A DNA stretch of 64,000 bases from Salipiger profundus (GCF_001969385.1 NZ_CP014796.1:1133501-1197500), one strand, 5' to 3'. Shown: positions 1-8,997, numbered from the stretch's first letter. Numbers and translations: made by a program. Notes: generated by a model from the letters alone, not told the origin.

Positions 1-51
1 GAGCCTACTGGGGCCGGCGCCCCTGTCCAACAGAAACGCGGCGTCACGACC

Positions 52-1008
52 ATGAGCGAGATCGCAACCCAGCGCCTGAACGCTGACCCCGAGGGCATTG
101 CCCGCGCCGCGCAGATCCTGCGCGAGGGCCAGCTTGTCGCGCTGCCGACGGAAACGGTCTACGGGCTTGGCGGCGACGCCACCAACGATCGCGCGGTGGC
201 GCGCATCTACGAGGCCAAGGGCCGCCCCTCGTTCAACCCGCTGATCGTGCATCTGGCCGATCTCGACGCGGTCAAGCGGCTGGTGGTCTGGTCGGACCTC
301 GCCGACACCGTGGCGGCGGCGTTCTGGCCCGGCCCCCTGACGCTGGTGCTGCCGCTGCGCGAGGGTGCGCCGGTCTCGAAACTGGTGACGGCGGGCATGG
401 ACACGCTCGCGGTGCGGATGCCGGCGAACCCGGTGGCGCGTGCGCTTCTGTCCGAGTTCGGCGGCCCGGTGGCGGCGCCCTCGGCGAACCGCTCGGGCCG
501 GATCAGCCCGACCCGCCCCGAGCATGTGCTCGAAAGCCTCGACGGGCGGATCGCGGCGGTGCTCGACGGCGGACGCTGCGACGTGGGGCTCGAATCCACG
601 ATCCTCGGCCTTGCCGGAAAGCCGACGCTGCTGCGTCCGGGCCGCATCGGGCCCGACGAGCTTTCGCGCGCGCTCGGCCGCCCGGTGCTCGAACGCAAGG
701 ACCGCGACAAGATCTCGGCCCCCGGACAGCTCGCCTCGCATTACGCGCCGAGCGCCCGGGTGCGGCTGAACGCGGCGGAATGGCTGCCCGGCGACGCCCG
801 GCTCGGCTTCGGCGCGACCGAGGGCGACTGCGATCTGAACCTCTCGCCCTCGGGCGACCTGGTCGAAGCGGCGGCGAACCTGTTCGAATACCTTCACCGG
901 CTTGACGAGACCGGGGCGGAGACCATCGCGGTCATGCCGATCCCGCACGTCGGTCTCGGGGTCGCGATCAACGACCGGCTGAGCCGCGCCGCCGCCCCGC
1001 GCGACTGA
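52..1008 (+). CDS. L-threonylcarbamoyladenylate synthase (Sua5/YrdC family)
   Basis: Makes threonylcarbamoyl-AMP from threonine, bicarbonate and ATP, the first step of the t6A37 modification of ANN-decoding tRNAs in the cytoplasm. The 318-residue product has an N-terminal YrdC/SUA5 fold (about residues 10-200) with the KGRPSFNPLIVH nucleotide-binding motif near residue 56 and the PSANRSG motif near residue 142. The extra C-terminal about 110 residues, including SHYAP, match the Sua5-type C-terminal domain, so this is the long Sua5 form rather than short TsaC. The 3' end overlaps the convergent S8-like gene by 41 bases. Family assignment is firm. Confidence 0.93.
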   Translation: MSEIATQRLNADPEGIARAAQILREGQLVALPTETVYGLGGDATNDRAVARIYEAKGRPSFNPLIVHLADLDAVKRLVVWSDLADTVAAAFWPGPLTLVLPLREGAPVSKLVTAGMDTLAVRMPANPVARALLSEFGGPVAAPSANRSGRISPTRPEHVLESLDGRIAAVLDGGRCDVGLESTILGLAGKPTLLRPGRIGPDELSRALGRPVLERKDRDKISAPGQLASHYAPSARVRLNAAEWLPGDARLGFGATEGDCDLNLSPSGDLVEAAANLFEYLHRLDETGAETIAVMPIPHVGLGVAINDRLSRAAAPRD

Positions 1009-2143
1009 GCGGCTCCGAACGCGCCGGTGCGCGCGGCATCCCGAGTCCGCAGTCGAAGCGATCCGCAAAGCGCGGATCCAGCCCGTCGGTCCGGCAACTG
1101 GCCATCAACGCCGCGCCCGCGGCTGCCGCCCCGGGGCGCCGCGCCTCGCACCAGAGCGCCGCAAGGCCGGCGACATGGGCGCAGGCCATGGTCGTGCCGT
1201 TGAGCGGTCGCAGTCCACCGCCGGCGGCGGCCGAAACCACGTTGACGCCCGGCGCCACCATGACCGGCGCGGCGTTTGAGAACGGGGCGGGCGCGAGTCC
1301 CGACGCCCCCTGCCCCAGCGCACCCACCGAGATCACGCCGGTCAGCGCGTCCGGCACGCTCACCTCGAACTCGGGCGCGATGGTGCGGCGGCTGTCGTTG
1401 CCGGCGGGCGCACAGATGACCGGGTCGGCGGCCAGTTGTCCCAGCATCGCCAGCAGCTCGTGCAGCAATCGCAGCGTCATCCGATGGCTTTCCAGCGCCA
1501 CGGAGACCGCCAGCCCCATCGGCCAGCCCTCGGCCGCGAGCTCTTCGGCAAGCCCCGCCGTATCGAGCCGGGCCGCCAGCGCCACGACATGGGCCCCGCT
1601 CTCCGCCGCCCAGAGCAGCCCCCGCAGCAGCCCCTCGGACCTGCCGCGCCCGTCGTCGGCCAGAACCTTGCCGATCAGGGCGTCGGTCACGCCGGGCGCA
1701 ACGCCGATCCGCGCGCCGTCGACCTCGCGGCCGAGAACGATGCCGGCGCAATGGGTGCCGTGCCCGTTTGCATCGTCGATCCCGGTGCCCGCGAAGTCCC
1801 GGCAGGTCAGCGCAACACCGAGAAACGCGGGGTGCGCCCGGTCGATGCCGGTGTCGAGCAGCGCCACGCGGACGCCCGCGCCGGTGCATGGGCTGGCGGA
1901 CACGCCCGAGGCGACCAGCCCCCAACCGGGTGCCGCGTCTTCGGCACGCACGTCGTCGAGCGGCTCCGGGGCCACGAGCCGGGTCGGCATCGCCCGCGCG
2001 ATGGCCCGGATCGAGGGATCGCGCACCGCGTCCCGCACCCCCCGCGCATCAAGCGCCGCCAGCTCGAGCACAGGCGCCGGAGGCGGCGCCACGGCGCGTC
2101 GCCTCGCGGCGGCCATGCTCGCATCGCGCAGGAGAAGGAACAT
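968..2143 (-). CDS. S8 (subtilisin-like) family protein with Ser-to-Thr substitution at the catalytic position
   Basis: A 391-residue subtilase-fold protein. The catalytic Asp lies in LLDTGID (D97), the His in NGHGTHCAG (H128), and the oxyanion-hole Asn in PAGND (N249). The normally invariant GTSMA motif reads NGTTMACAHVAG, so the nucleophile position (residue 318, bases 1190-1192, codon ACC on the coding strand) is Thr. About 90 residues precede the catalytic domain, and no clear signal peptide is visible. It may be a pseudoprotease or a threonine-nucleophile variant; sequence alone cannot decide. The start is uncertain (Met10 is possible) because neither has a good ribosome-binding site. 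Its stop lies inside the convergent Sua5 gene. Confidence 0.82.
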   Translation of the reverse strand: MFLLLRDASMAAARRRAVAPPPAPVLELAALDARGVRDAVRDPSIRAIARAMPTRLVAPEPLDDVRAEDAAPGWGLVASGVSASPCTGAGVRVALLDTGIDRAHPAFLGVALTCRDFAGTGIDDANGHGTHCAGIVLGREVDGARIGVAPGVTDALIGKVLADDGRGRSEGLLRGLLWAAESGAHVVALAARLDTAGLAEELAAEGWPMGLAVSVALESHRMTLRLLHELLAMLGQLAADPVICAPAGNDSRRTIAPEFEVSVPDALTGVISVGALGQGASGLAPAPFSNAAPVMVAPGVNVVSAAAGGGLRPLNGTTMACAHVAGLAALWCEARRPGAAAAGAALMASCRTDGLDPRFADRFDCGLGMPRAPARSEPLSRAGRRRGSAGR

Positions 2144-2244
2144 TCAACGGCTCGCATCAGCGGTCAGGGACCAACGGACACGAGGTTACATACAAGCCAC
2201 GCCGCCCCGAAGCGGGACCGCGTGAATGCAGCGTGAAATCGACC

Positions 2245-3258
2245 TCAGAGCAGGCCGTTGCGGCGGAACAGCGCCTTGAGGTCGGCCTCGGGGCGCGGCC
2301 CCATGTGGCCGATGACCTCGGTGGCGGCGACGGTGCCCATGCGGCCCGCCGTCTCCATGTCGGCGCCGGTGGCGAGACCGAAGAGGAAGCCCGCGGCGAA
2401 CTGGTCGCCCGCGCCGGTGGCATCGACCGGCACGATCTTGGTCACCGGGATGTCGATGCGCGTGCCCTCGTGGATGATGCTCACGCCATCGCCCGAGCGG
2501 GTGCAGACCACCAGCGGGCAAAGCTCGGCCACCCGCGCAAGATCCTTGTCGAGGTTGTCGTCCTGGAACAGCGAGCGGATCTCGGCCTCGTTGCCGATGA
2601 CGTAGTCCATCTCGTTGGCGATGAGCTTCACGAAGTCGTCGCGGTGACGCTCGACGCAGAACGGGTCCGAGATCGCGATGCCGGCCATGCCGCCCGCCGC
2701 GCGGCAGCTGCGGGCCATGCGGGTGAAGGCGTCCTTGCCCTTGGGCTTGTCGAAGAGATAGCCCTCGAGAAAGACGATCTCGGCCTGGTGCGCGACGTCG
2801 TCCGAGACATCCTCGGGGCCCAGCTCCGCAGAGATCCCGAGGTAGGTGTTCATCGACCGCTCGCCGTCGGGCGAGACGAAGATCATGCAGCGCGAGGTCG
2901 GCAGCTCGCCGCCCGGCACCGGCGGGTTGACGAAATCGGTGCCGCCCTTCTCCATCGCCTCGGCATAGAACTGGCCCAGCGCGTCGTCATGCACCCGCCC
3001 GATGAACCCGGTGCGCAGGCCAAGGCCCCCGATCCCGGCGATGGTGTTCGCCACCGAGCCGCCCGGCGCCTGCACCCGGTCGGACATGGCGCCGAAAAGC
3101 TGCTCGGAGCGGTCGCGCTCGACGAGCTGCATGATGCCCTTCTCGATCCCCATGTGATCGAGAAAGCTGTCGTCGCAGCGGGTGAGCACGTCGACGATGG
3201 CGTTGCCGATGCCGACGACCTGATACTTCTTGGTCGCGTGTTGCGGGTTGAGTGTCAT
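2245..3258 (-). CDS. PfkB-family carbohydrate/adenosine kinase
   Basis: ATP-dependent kinase of the ribokinase/PfkB fold, 337 residues. The C-terminal PfkB signature VDATGAGDQFAAGF carries the catalytic Asp and the anion-hole GAGD near residue 285. The N-terminal VVGIGNAIVDVL and the APGGSVANT glycine-rich motif bind the sugar or nucleoside. Rhodobacterales homologues are usually called adenosine kinase, but substrate is not proven by sequence. The start ATG overlaps the stop of the upstream endonuclease III gene as ATGA (3255-3258), which argues for translational coupling and fixes this start over longer in-frame readings that run into the nth gene. Confidence 0.88.
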   Translation of the reverse strand: MTLNPQHATKKYQVVGIGNAIVDVLTRCDDSFLDHMGIEKGIMQLVERDRSEQLFGAMSDRVQAPGGSVANTIAGIGGLGLRTGFIGRVHDDALGQFYAEAMEKGGTDFVNPPVPGGELPTSRCMIFVSPDGERSMNTYLGISAELGPEDVSDDVAHQAEIVFLEGYLFDKPKGKDAFTRMARSCRAAGGMAGIAISDPFCVERHRDDFVKLIANEMDYVIGNEAEIRSLFQDDNLDKDLARVAELCPLVVCTRSGDGVSIIHEGTRIDIPVTKIVPVDATGAGDQFAAGFLFGLATGADMETAGRMGTVAATEVIGHMGPRPEADLKALFRRNGLL

Positions 3259-3899
3259 GGTGTCTTGTCCTCGAACTGGCAGAGGTCGCGGATCAGGCAG
3301 GCCTGGCACTTGGGCTTGCGCGCGACGCAGGTGTAACGCCCGTGCAGGATCAGCCAGTGATGCGCGTGCATCTGGAAATCCACGGGGATGTTGTCTTCGA
3401 TGGCGCGCTCGACGGCGACCACGTCCTTGCCCGGGCAGATGCCGGTGCGGTTGCCGACGCGGAAGATGTGGGTGTCGACGGCCTGCGCCGGGTAGCGCCA
3501 CCACATGTTGAGCACGACGTTCGCCGTCTTGCGCCCGACGCCGGGCAGCGCCTGAAGCGCGGCGCGCGAACACGGCACCTCGCCGCCGTAGTCCTCGTGC
3601 AGGATGCGCGACAGCTTGATGACGTTCTTCGCCTTGTTGCGGTAGAGGCCGATCGTCTTGATATGCTCGATCACGCCTTCCTCGCCCAGCGCCAGCATCT
3701 TTTCCGGCGTGTCGGCGATCTTGAACAGCTCGCGCGTCGCCTTGTTAACCCCGGCGTCGGTCGCCTGCGCCGAAAGCGCCACGGCCACCACCAGCGTGTA
3801 GGCGTTGACGTGCTCGAGCTCGCCCTTGGGCTCGGGCTCGGCGTCTTGAAAGCGGGTGAAGATCTCCCGCAGGGTGTGATAATCGAGCTGCTTGGCCAT
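3255..3899 (-). CDS. nth: Endonuclease III (DNA glycosylase/AP lyase)
   Basis: Removes oxidised pyrimidines and cleaves the abasic site during base-excision repair. At 214 residues it is close to the usual length of about 211. It contains the helix-hairpin-helix LPGVGRKTANVVL with the catalytic Lys, the downstream catalytic Asp in AVDTHIFRVGNRTG, and the C-terminal 4Fe-4S cysteine pattern (C-x6-C-x2-C-x5-C) in VARKPKCQACLIRDLCQFE. The start is taken at MAKQLDYH; upstream in-frame codons run into sequence unlike Nth. It is first in a two-gene unit with the PfkB kinase, overlapping by ATGA. Confidence 0.95.
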   Translation of the reverse strand: MAKQLDYHTLREIFTRFQDAEPEPKGELEHVNAYTLVVAVALSAQATDAGVNKATRELFKIADTPEKMLALGEEGVIEHIKTIGLYRNKAKNVIKLSRILHEDYGGEVPCSRAALQALPGVGRKTANVVLNMWWRYPAQAVDTHIFRVGNRTGICPGKDVVAVERAIEDNIPVDFQMHAHHWLILHGRYTCVARKPKCQACLIRDLCQFEDKTP

Positions 3900-4010
3900 C
3901 CCGCGTTTAATGCCCGCCGGTTGCGGGATGCGCAACATTCGGGTCGCCTGTCGCGCGCATTTGTCTAGAAAAAGGGACCACGGGCCGGAAACACCGGCAG
4001 AGCTGAGGGA

Positions 4011-4859
4011 ATGCAGATGCCCGGAATTCGCGACGAGAGCGGCTATCACTACGACGTCATACGGCGCGCCATCGACGCGGTGGACACCGCCGGCCCGCAG
4101 GCGACGCTCGAGGATCTGGCCGCACGGATGGACATGAGCCCGGCGCATTTCCAGCGGCTGTTCTCGCGCTGGGCCGGGGTCTCGCCCAAGCGGTTCCAGC
4201 AGTACCTGACGCTCGGCCACGCCAAGGCACTGCTCGAAGAACGCTTCACCACGCTCGAAACCGCGCATGAGACCGGGCTTTCCGGCGGCGGCCGGCTGCA
4301 CGACCTGTTCCTCCGCTGGGAGGCGATGAGCCCCGGAGCCTTCGCCCGGGGCGGCGCCGGGCTGACCATCCGCTGGGGCTGGTTCGACAGCCCCTTCGGC
4401 CCGGCGCTTGTGATGGGCACCGACCGCGGCATCTGCGGCATCGGCTTCGCTGCGGAAACCGGCGAGGCCGAGGCCATGGCCGACCTGAGCGGCCGCTGGC
4501 CCGACGCCACCTACATCGAGGACCCCGGCGCGCTCGCCGGCTGGGCGGCCCGCGCCTTCGGAGCGCAGCGGGGCGAGGTGCCGCTGTTCCTGATCGGCGC
4601 GCCGTTCCAGATCAAGGTCTGGGAGGCGCTCATGCGCATCCCCTCGGGCCATGTCACCACCTATTCCGAGATCGCGCAGGCGGTCGGCAACCCGAAAGCA
4701 GTGCGCGCCGTCGGCACCGCCGTGGGGCGCAACCCGATCTCGCTGCTCATTCCCTGCCACCGGGCGCTGCGCAAGTCCGGGGGACTCGGTGGCTACCATT
4801 GGGGCCTGCCGGTGAAGCGCGCCATCCTCGCGTGGGAGACGGCACGGCTCGAGGCGTGA
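4011..4859 (+). CDS. Ada-like AraC-type HTH / O6-methylguanine-DNA methyltransferase
   Basis: Suicide repair enzyme transferring methyl groups from O6-methylguanine in DNA to its own cysteine, fused to an AraC-type DNA-binding domain. The 282-residue protein starts with two helix-turn-helix segments (about residues 20-100, MDMSPAHFQRLFSRWAGVSP). The AGT domain follows, with the active-site PCHR (Cys near residue 249) and a GGYHWG tail. The N-terminal zinc/phosphotriester domain of E. coli Ada is missing, so methyl-phosphotriester sensing is not expected. A second ATG at 4017 is an alternative start. It is divergent from nth, with about 110 bases between. Confidence 0.92.
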   Translation: MQMPGIRDESGYHYDVIRRAIDAVDTAGPQATLEDLAARMDMSPAHFQRLFSRWAGVSPKRFQQYLTLGHAKALLEERFTTLETAHETGLSGGGRLHDLFLRWEAMSPGAFARGGAGLTIRWGWFDSPFGPALVMGTDRGICGIGFAAETGEAEAMADLSGRWPDATYIEDPGALAGWAARAFGAQRGEVPLFLIGAPFQIKVWEALMRIPSGHVTTYSEIAQAVGNPKAVRAVGTAVGRNPISLLIPCHRALRKSGGLGGYHWGLPVKRAILAWETARLEA

Positions 4860-5054
4860 CCCGCCGGAGAGCAAGGTACGATCACGGCCTTACGCGACGG
4901 CCACCCCGCCCTTCGGCCCACAGACCCCGGACCGTGATCACGATGGGCAGACTCCCGCCGATTCCCGCGTGACACGGATGTTGGCGACAGGCATGGTCCC
5001 GCTATACATCAGGAGGAGACCCCGCCAGGGGCCAACACAGGAACGAGGCACACC

Positions 5055-5720
5055 ATGATCCGGGCCAGGACCCCCCTTATTTTCTCGCTTGCCGCCGCAA
5101 TGACGCTCAGCGCCTGCGCCGACAACCAGATGTTCAACGAGAACAACCCCAACAAGAACACCAACCAGGGCATCCTTCTCGGCGCGCTCGGCGGCGCCGT
5201 CGCCGGCCGTGCCATCGGCGGCAACAACGACGACCGCGTGAAGAACACCCTTGCCGGCGCCGCCGCGGGTGCCATCGCGGGCGGTGTCATCGGCAGCCAG
5301 CTCGACAAGCAGGAAGCGGAACTGCGCCAGCAGCTCGGCAACAACGTCTCGATCAACAACACCGGCGACCGGCTGATCGTGACCATGCCGCAGGACATCC
5401 TCTTCGCCACCGACAGCGCGACGCTGCGGTCGGACCTGCAGGGCGACATCCGCGCCGTCGGCCGGTCGCTGCTCGACTACCCGAACACCACCGTGCAGGT
5501 CGTCGGCCACACCGACAGCGACGGTGCCGCCGCCTACAACCAGAGCCTCTCGCTGCGCCGCGCGCAGGCCGTGTCGAGCCTGCTGCAGGCCGAGGGCGTG
5601 TCCTCCAGCCGCCTGCAGGCCATCGGCCGGGGCGAGGACCAGCCCGTCGCGTCGAACCTGACGCCCGAGGGCAAGCAGCAGAACCGCCGGGTCGAGATCG
5701 TCATCCTGCCCAACGCCTGA
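5055..5720 (+). CDS. OmpA-family lipoprotein with glycine zipper
   Basis: A 221-residue predicted lipoprotein. The signal peptide ends in the lipobox LSAC, with lipid-modified Cys near residue 19. A glycine-zipper region (GALGGAVAGRAIGG, GAAAGAIAGGVIGS; residues 45-95) may embed in or span the outer membrane. The C-terminal OmpA peptidoglycan-binding domain (residues 105-221) has DSATL, VVGHTDSDG and the closing NRRVEIVI signature. It resembles the YiaD class. It probably anchors the outer membrane to the cell wall. A strong hairpin terminator follows. The gene is flanked by unrelated genes and appears monocistronic. Confidence 0.93.
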   Translation: MIRARTPLIFSLAAAMTLSACADNQMFNENNPNKNTNQGILLGALGGAVAGRAIGGNNDDRVKNTLAGAAAGAIAGGVIGSQLDKQEAELRQQLGNNVSINNTGDRLIVTMPQDILFATDSATLRSDLQGDIRAVGRSLLDYPNTTVQVVGHTDSDGAAAYNQSLSLRRAQAVSSLLQAEGVSSSRLQAIGRGEDQPVASNLTPEGKQQNRRVEIVILPNA

Positions 5721-5754
5721 TCCGCTTCGCCGGACCGGCACAAGGAACACGTCG

Positions 5755-5785
5755 AAGCGCCGCGGCCCGCCCGCGGCGCTTTCTC
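5755..5785 (+). terminator. Intrinsic terminator of the OmpA lipoprotein gene
   Basis: Perfect 11-bp stem AAGCGCCGCGG / CCGCGGCGCTT with a 5-base loop, followed by TCTCTTT. It sits 35 bases after the stop. Confidence 0.75.
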
Positions 5786-5846
5786 TTTGCAGCGGCTGGA
5801 CCGGGCCCGCCCCCGGTGAGATAGATCACCGCCAAGGAGGACCGCC

Positions 5847-6647
5847 ATGACAGATCGCCCCCTGCACGACATCCGCCAGACCGACGTGATGGACCCGGCG
5901 CGCGCCAACGCGCTGCTGATCGCCCTGGGGCGCCCCGAGCGCCTGTCCGAAGGCGACCCGCTGCCGCCGTTCTTCCACCAGCTGCACTTCTGGGACGCGC
6001 AGCCGCCCGAGGCGCTCGGACGCGATGGACACCCCAGGGTCGGCGGCCTCATCCCCGACCTCGGGCTGCCGCGCCGCATGTGGGCCGGCGGAGAGCTTCG
6101 GTTCCACGCGCCGCTGCGCGCCGGCATCGCGGCAGAGAAACGTTCGGTCTGCGAGAACGTGACACGCAAGACCGGGCGCAGCGGGCCACTCGGCTTCGTG
6201 ACGCTGCGCCACGAAGTCCGGCAGGGCGGCACGCTCTGCGTCGTCGACCGGCAGGATCTCGTCTACCGCGAGGACCCGGCACCCGATGGCAGGCAGCCAG
6301 TGCCGCCCCGGGCACGCACCGACGAGGAGAAGGCCCGCCACGCCGCCTTCGACAGCACCCAGCTGTTCCGCTACTCGGCGCTGACCTTCAACGGCCACCG
6401 CATCCACTACGATGCCGACTACTGCCGCGAGGTCGAAGGCTACCCTGCCCCGGTCGTACACGGGCCGCTGCTCGCCCAGCTGCTGATGCTGATGGCCGAG
6501 GAGCGCGCGCCGCTGCGGGGCTTCACGTTCCGCGCGTCGGCACCCGTGGTGCTTGGCGAGACGGTGACGCTCTGCCTCAAGGGGTCCTCCGCCTGGATCC
6601 GCGGCGCGGACGGACGCCAGTGCATGAATGCAGAGCTGGTTTACTGA
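5847..6647 (+). CDS. MaoC/HTD2-type acyl-CoA dehydratase (FAS1-like dehydratase domain)
   Basis: A 266-residue hot-dog-fold protein of the HTD2/FAS1-dehydratase type. The N-terminal half (LHFWDAQPPEALGRDGHPR, MWAGGELRFHAPL) is the degenerate hot-dog. The C-terminal half carries the hydratase-like segment FRYSALTFNGHRIHYDADYC and VVHGPLLAQLL, where D and H form the usual active-site pair. Relatives include mesaconyl-C4-CoA and itaconyl-CoA hydratases, so a CoA-thioester hydratase role is likely, but the substrate is unknown. The strong AAGGAGG ribosome-binding site seven bases upstream supports this start. No pathway neighbours are present. Confidence 0.82.
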   Translation: MTDRPLHDIRQTDVMDPARANALLIALGRPERLSEGDPLPPFFHQLHFWDAQPPEALGRDGHPRVGGLIPDLGLPRRMWAGGELRFHAPLRAGIAAEKRSVCENVTRKTGRSGPLGFVTLRHEVRQGGTLCVVDRQDLVYREDPAPDGRQPVPPRARTDEEKARHAAFDSTQLFRYSALTFNGHRIHYDADYCREVEGYPAPVVHGPLLAQLLMLMAEERAPLRGFTFRASAPVVLGETVTLCLKGSSAWIRGADGRQCMNAELVY

Positions 6648-6664
6648 TCCCCGCAAACGCGACG

Positions 6665-6682
6665 GCCCCGCCGAAGCGGGGC
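6665..6682 (-). terminator. UUCG-loop hairpin at the 3' end of the sugar transferase gene
   Basis: GCCCCGC-CGAA-GCGGGGC; on the minus transcript this is a 7-bp stem with a stable UUCG tetraloop, about 40 bases after the sugar transferase stop. There is no clear U-tract, so efficiency is uncertain. Confidence 0.4.
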
Positions 6683-6721
6683 GCGCTTCCCTTCACAGGC
6701 GCCTTGCTCAGGCGGTGCCGC

Positions 6722-7483
6722 TCAGCAGCCGGTGCCGCGCATGACCACCCGGATCGTCTTGAGCAGCAGCACCACATCGGTCCGGAACGACAGCTTGCGA
6801 AGGTAGTCGGCGTCGAACCCGGCGCGTTCGGCAAAGCTCGACTCGTTGCGGACCGAGGTCTGCCACAGCCCGGTGATGCCGGGTCTGAGCGCGTAATAGG
6901 CGGTGCCGGGATAGATGTCGCGCTGCTCGACCATCATCGGGCGTGGTCCGACCAGCGACATGTCTCCGCGCAGCACGTTCCAGAGTTGGGGAAGTTCGTC
7001 GAGCGAGTTCTTCCGGATGATACGGCCGATCGGCGTGATCCGGGGATCCCGGCGCAATTTCTGGGTGCGGTTCCACTCCTTGCGCGCCTCCGGATCACTG
7101 GCAAGGTAAGCCTCGAGCCGTGCATCGGCATCGACCACCATCGACCGGAGCTTCCACATCCGGAAGACCCGACCGTCGCGACCGAGCCGCTGTTGCAGGT
7201 AGAACGGCGAATGTCCGTCGAGCGCCACAAGCGCCGCGAGCATCAGTGTCATGAGGCACACCGGCAGCGCGCCGATGACGACAAGCGCGACGTCGAGCAC
7301 GCGCTTGGCAGCTTTGCGATAGAAGGCGGACCCGGGCGCACGTGACAGTGCGTCATCAATCAGCTTTTCAAATTCCGCCGTCGGCAGCGGCTGGCGAACA
7401 TGTAGTGTCAAATGGACCTCCCAGAGGCGTGCATCGACGAAATATCGGGACAGGCAGCGCAGCACCGCCGAACGAAGAAACAT
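6722..7483 (-). CDS. ExoY-like sugar transferase (undecaprenyl-phosphate priming)
   Basis: Bacterial sugar-transferase (polyisoprenyl-phosphate hexose-1-phosphate transferase) of 253 residues. It would transfer a sugar-1-phosphate from a nucleotide sugar to undecaprenyl phosphate and so start exopolysaccharide repeat units at the inner membrane. One membrane segment (VLDVALVVIGALPVCLMTLM, near residues 63-85) precedes the catalytic domain. That domain has FRMWKLRSM, IGRIIRKNSLDELPQLWNVL, MSLVGPRP and RPGITGLWQ, all conserved in ExoY/WbaP-type enzymes. It stands alone at the edge of an AT-rich gap, more than 5 kb from the main glycan cluster, so which polymer it primes is unclear. Confidence 0.9.
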   Translation of the reverse strand: MFLRSAVLRCLSRYFVDARLWEVHLTLHVRQPLPTAEFEKLIDDALSRAPGSAFYRKAAKRVLDVALVVIGALPVCLMTLMLAALVALDGHSPFYLQQRLGRDGRVFRMWKLRSMVVDADARLEAYLASDPEARKEWNRTQKLRRDPRITPIGRIIRKNSLDELPQLWNVLRGDMSLVGPRPMMVEQRDIYPGTAYYALRPGITGLWQTSVRNESSFAERAGFDADYLRKLSFRTDVVLLLKTIRVVMRGTGC

Positions 7484-8379
7484 GCAGCATCCGGGCGCTC
7501 TGCCGTTGAGCAGAACGGGACACGAATAATCCGTGCAATTCGGTCGGAATGTCAGGTTTTCAGAACCGTTCGGTTCGCAGCAGCCTTACCGTTACTCCCA
7601 GGTGGAAGCACCAACCCCCAAGTGCCATAGTGTGACGAAATTATGTTTTTCTGCTCGATACAACTTCATACGCACCGAAACTTTTAACCGTCAACAAAGC
7701 GTTTTGATCACATCTCTGGGTTGATCTTCTTTTCGGAGAACCGCTTTGAGGCAACCACACCCATAATGAGAATTAGGACCAGAAAATCTCTTTTTAAGAG
7801 AGACATGAACGCCCAGCGGAGAAGGCTCCTTATTCAGAAAAATGATTGAATCCATCAAGAAATCACCCGTAAACAATTCGAAAGACTTTCCCGCCTTGAT
7901 TGTATTCAAAATGGGAACAATCCTTTCAAGATATTATATACTGTCTCCACTTCAGATCGGATTGAAAGTGCCCGCCGCTTATTGAATCAATCCATCTTCC
8001 GCTCTTCAGCAGGAACGGAAACAATGGTTGCCCCTCGTGTCCCGCCGTCAGGCCGGGCTCAACCATTTGCCTCGCCGGTCTGCGTCGGTTCCTCCGCTCC
8101 TTGGCCTGGACAGGAGCAACCGGCGCCGCTTCTCACGCCGGGCCTCATCGCGACACGCTAAGAGTGAGCGACGCTTGTAACGTAATATTTCAAATTGACA
8201 CAATTTGCGACCAACAGGTCCAATTGAGGCCCGCCCCATGCCCTTGGCTGGCCACATTCGCCCCGAATCGAGCCACAATCCTTGCCACTGCGCTAAGAGC
8301 TGCGGCCCTTCCTCAGTTGCATGACGACCCTCGCTTGCCTATTCCCGGCATGACGTTTCGCGCGAAAGGAGCCTGCGCC
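7484..8379. other. Long intergenic stretch, partly AT-rich, no convincing gene
   Basis: About 900 bases between the divergent sugar transferase and RNase D genes. Roughly 7,520-8,010 is visibly richer in A and T than anything else in the window; 8,020-8,350 returns to normal composition. Open frames here are short and lack ribosome-binding sites or family motifs. One minus-strand frame of 32 codons (7708-7806) encodes a hydrophobic stretch, RDFLVLILIMGVVASKRF, and could be a tiny membrane protein or the tail of a decayed gene. The region must hold promoters for both flanking genes, but I could not identify them securely. Confidence 0.5.
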
Positions 8380-8994
8380 ATGGCGAACCATCTCTACCAG
8401 GGCGATCTGCCCGATGGCCTGGACCTCGGCCCGGAGGTGGCGATCGACTGCGAGACCATGGGCCTCAACCCGCACCGCGACCGGCTCTGCGTCGTGCAGC
8501 TGTCCGGCGGCGACGGAAACGCGCATCTCGTGCAGATCGCGCGCGGCCAGACCGAAGCCCCGAACCTCTGCCGGCTGCTGCGCGACGAAACCGTGTTGAA
8601 GCTCTTCCACTTCGGCCGTTTCGACATCGCCGCCATGTACAACACCTTCGGTGCGCTCGCGGCGCCGGTCTACTGCACCAAGATCGCCAGCCGCATGGTG
8701 CGCACCTATACTGACCGCCACGGACTCAAGACACTGACCCAGGAACTGCTTGGCGTCGACATCTCGAAGCAGCAACAGTCGAGCGACTGGGGCGCGGCCA
8801 CGCTGAGCGACGCGCAGCTGGATTACGCGGCGTCGGACGTGCTGCACCTGCACCGGCTGCGCACCGCGCTCGACGCGATGCTCGCGCGCGAGGGGCGGAC
8901 CGCGCTGGCGCAGGCCTGCTTCGACTTCCTGCCGACCCGCTCGCTGCTCGATCTCGAAGGCTGGCCCGACACAGACATCTTCGCGCATGCCTGA
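8380..8994 (+). CDS. rnd: Ribonuclease D-like 3'-5' exonuclease (single-domain)
   Basis: DEDDy-type exoribonuclease acting on tRNA and other structured RNA 3' ends. The 204-residue protein has motif I VAIDCETMG, motif II FHFGRFDIAAMY and motif III YAASDVLHLHRL with the catalytic Tyr and Asp. It consists only of the exonuclease domain and lacks the HRDC domains of the about 375-residue E. coli enzyme, as is common for alphaproteobacterial RNase D-like proteins. The start at 8380 follows GAAAGGAG with nine-base spacing; longer in-frame readings back to 8101 cover non-coding-looking sequence. LptC begins three bases after the stop. Confidence 0.92.
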   Translation: MANHLYQGDLPDGLDLGPEVAIDCETMGLNPHRDRLCVVQLSGGDGNAHLVQIARGQTEAPNLCRLLRDETVLKLFHFGRFDIAAMYNTFGALAAPVYCTKIASRMVRTYTDRHGLKTLTQELLGVDISKQQQSSDWGAATLSDAQLDYAASDVLHLHRLRTALDAMLAREGRTALAQACFDFLPTRSLLDLEGWPDTDIFAHA

Positions 8995-8997
8995 CCC

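Noticed and set aside
7691..7909. 72-codon minus-strand frame in the AT-rich gap
   Set aside because: No ribosome-binding site, no recognisable domain and atypical composition; the shorter hydrophobic frame in another phase is equally weak.
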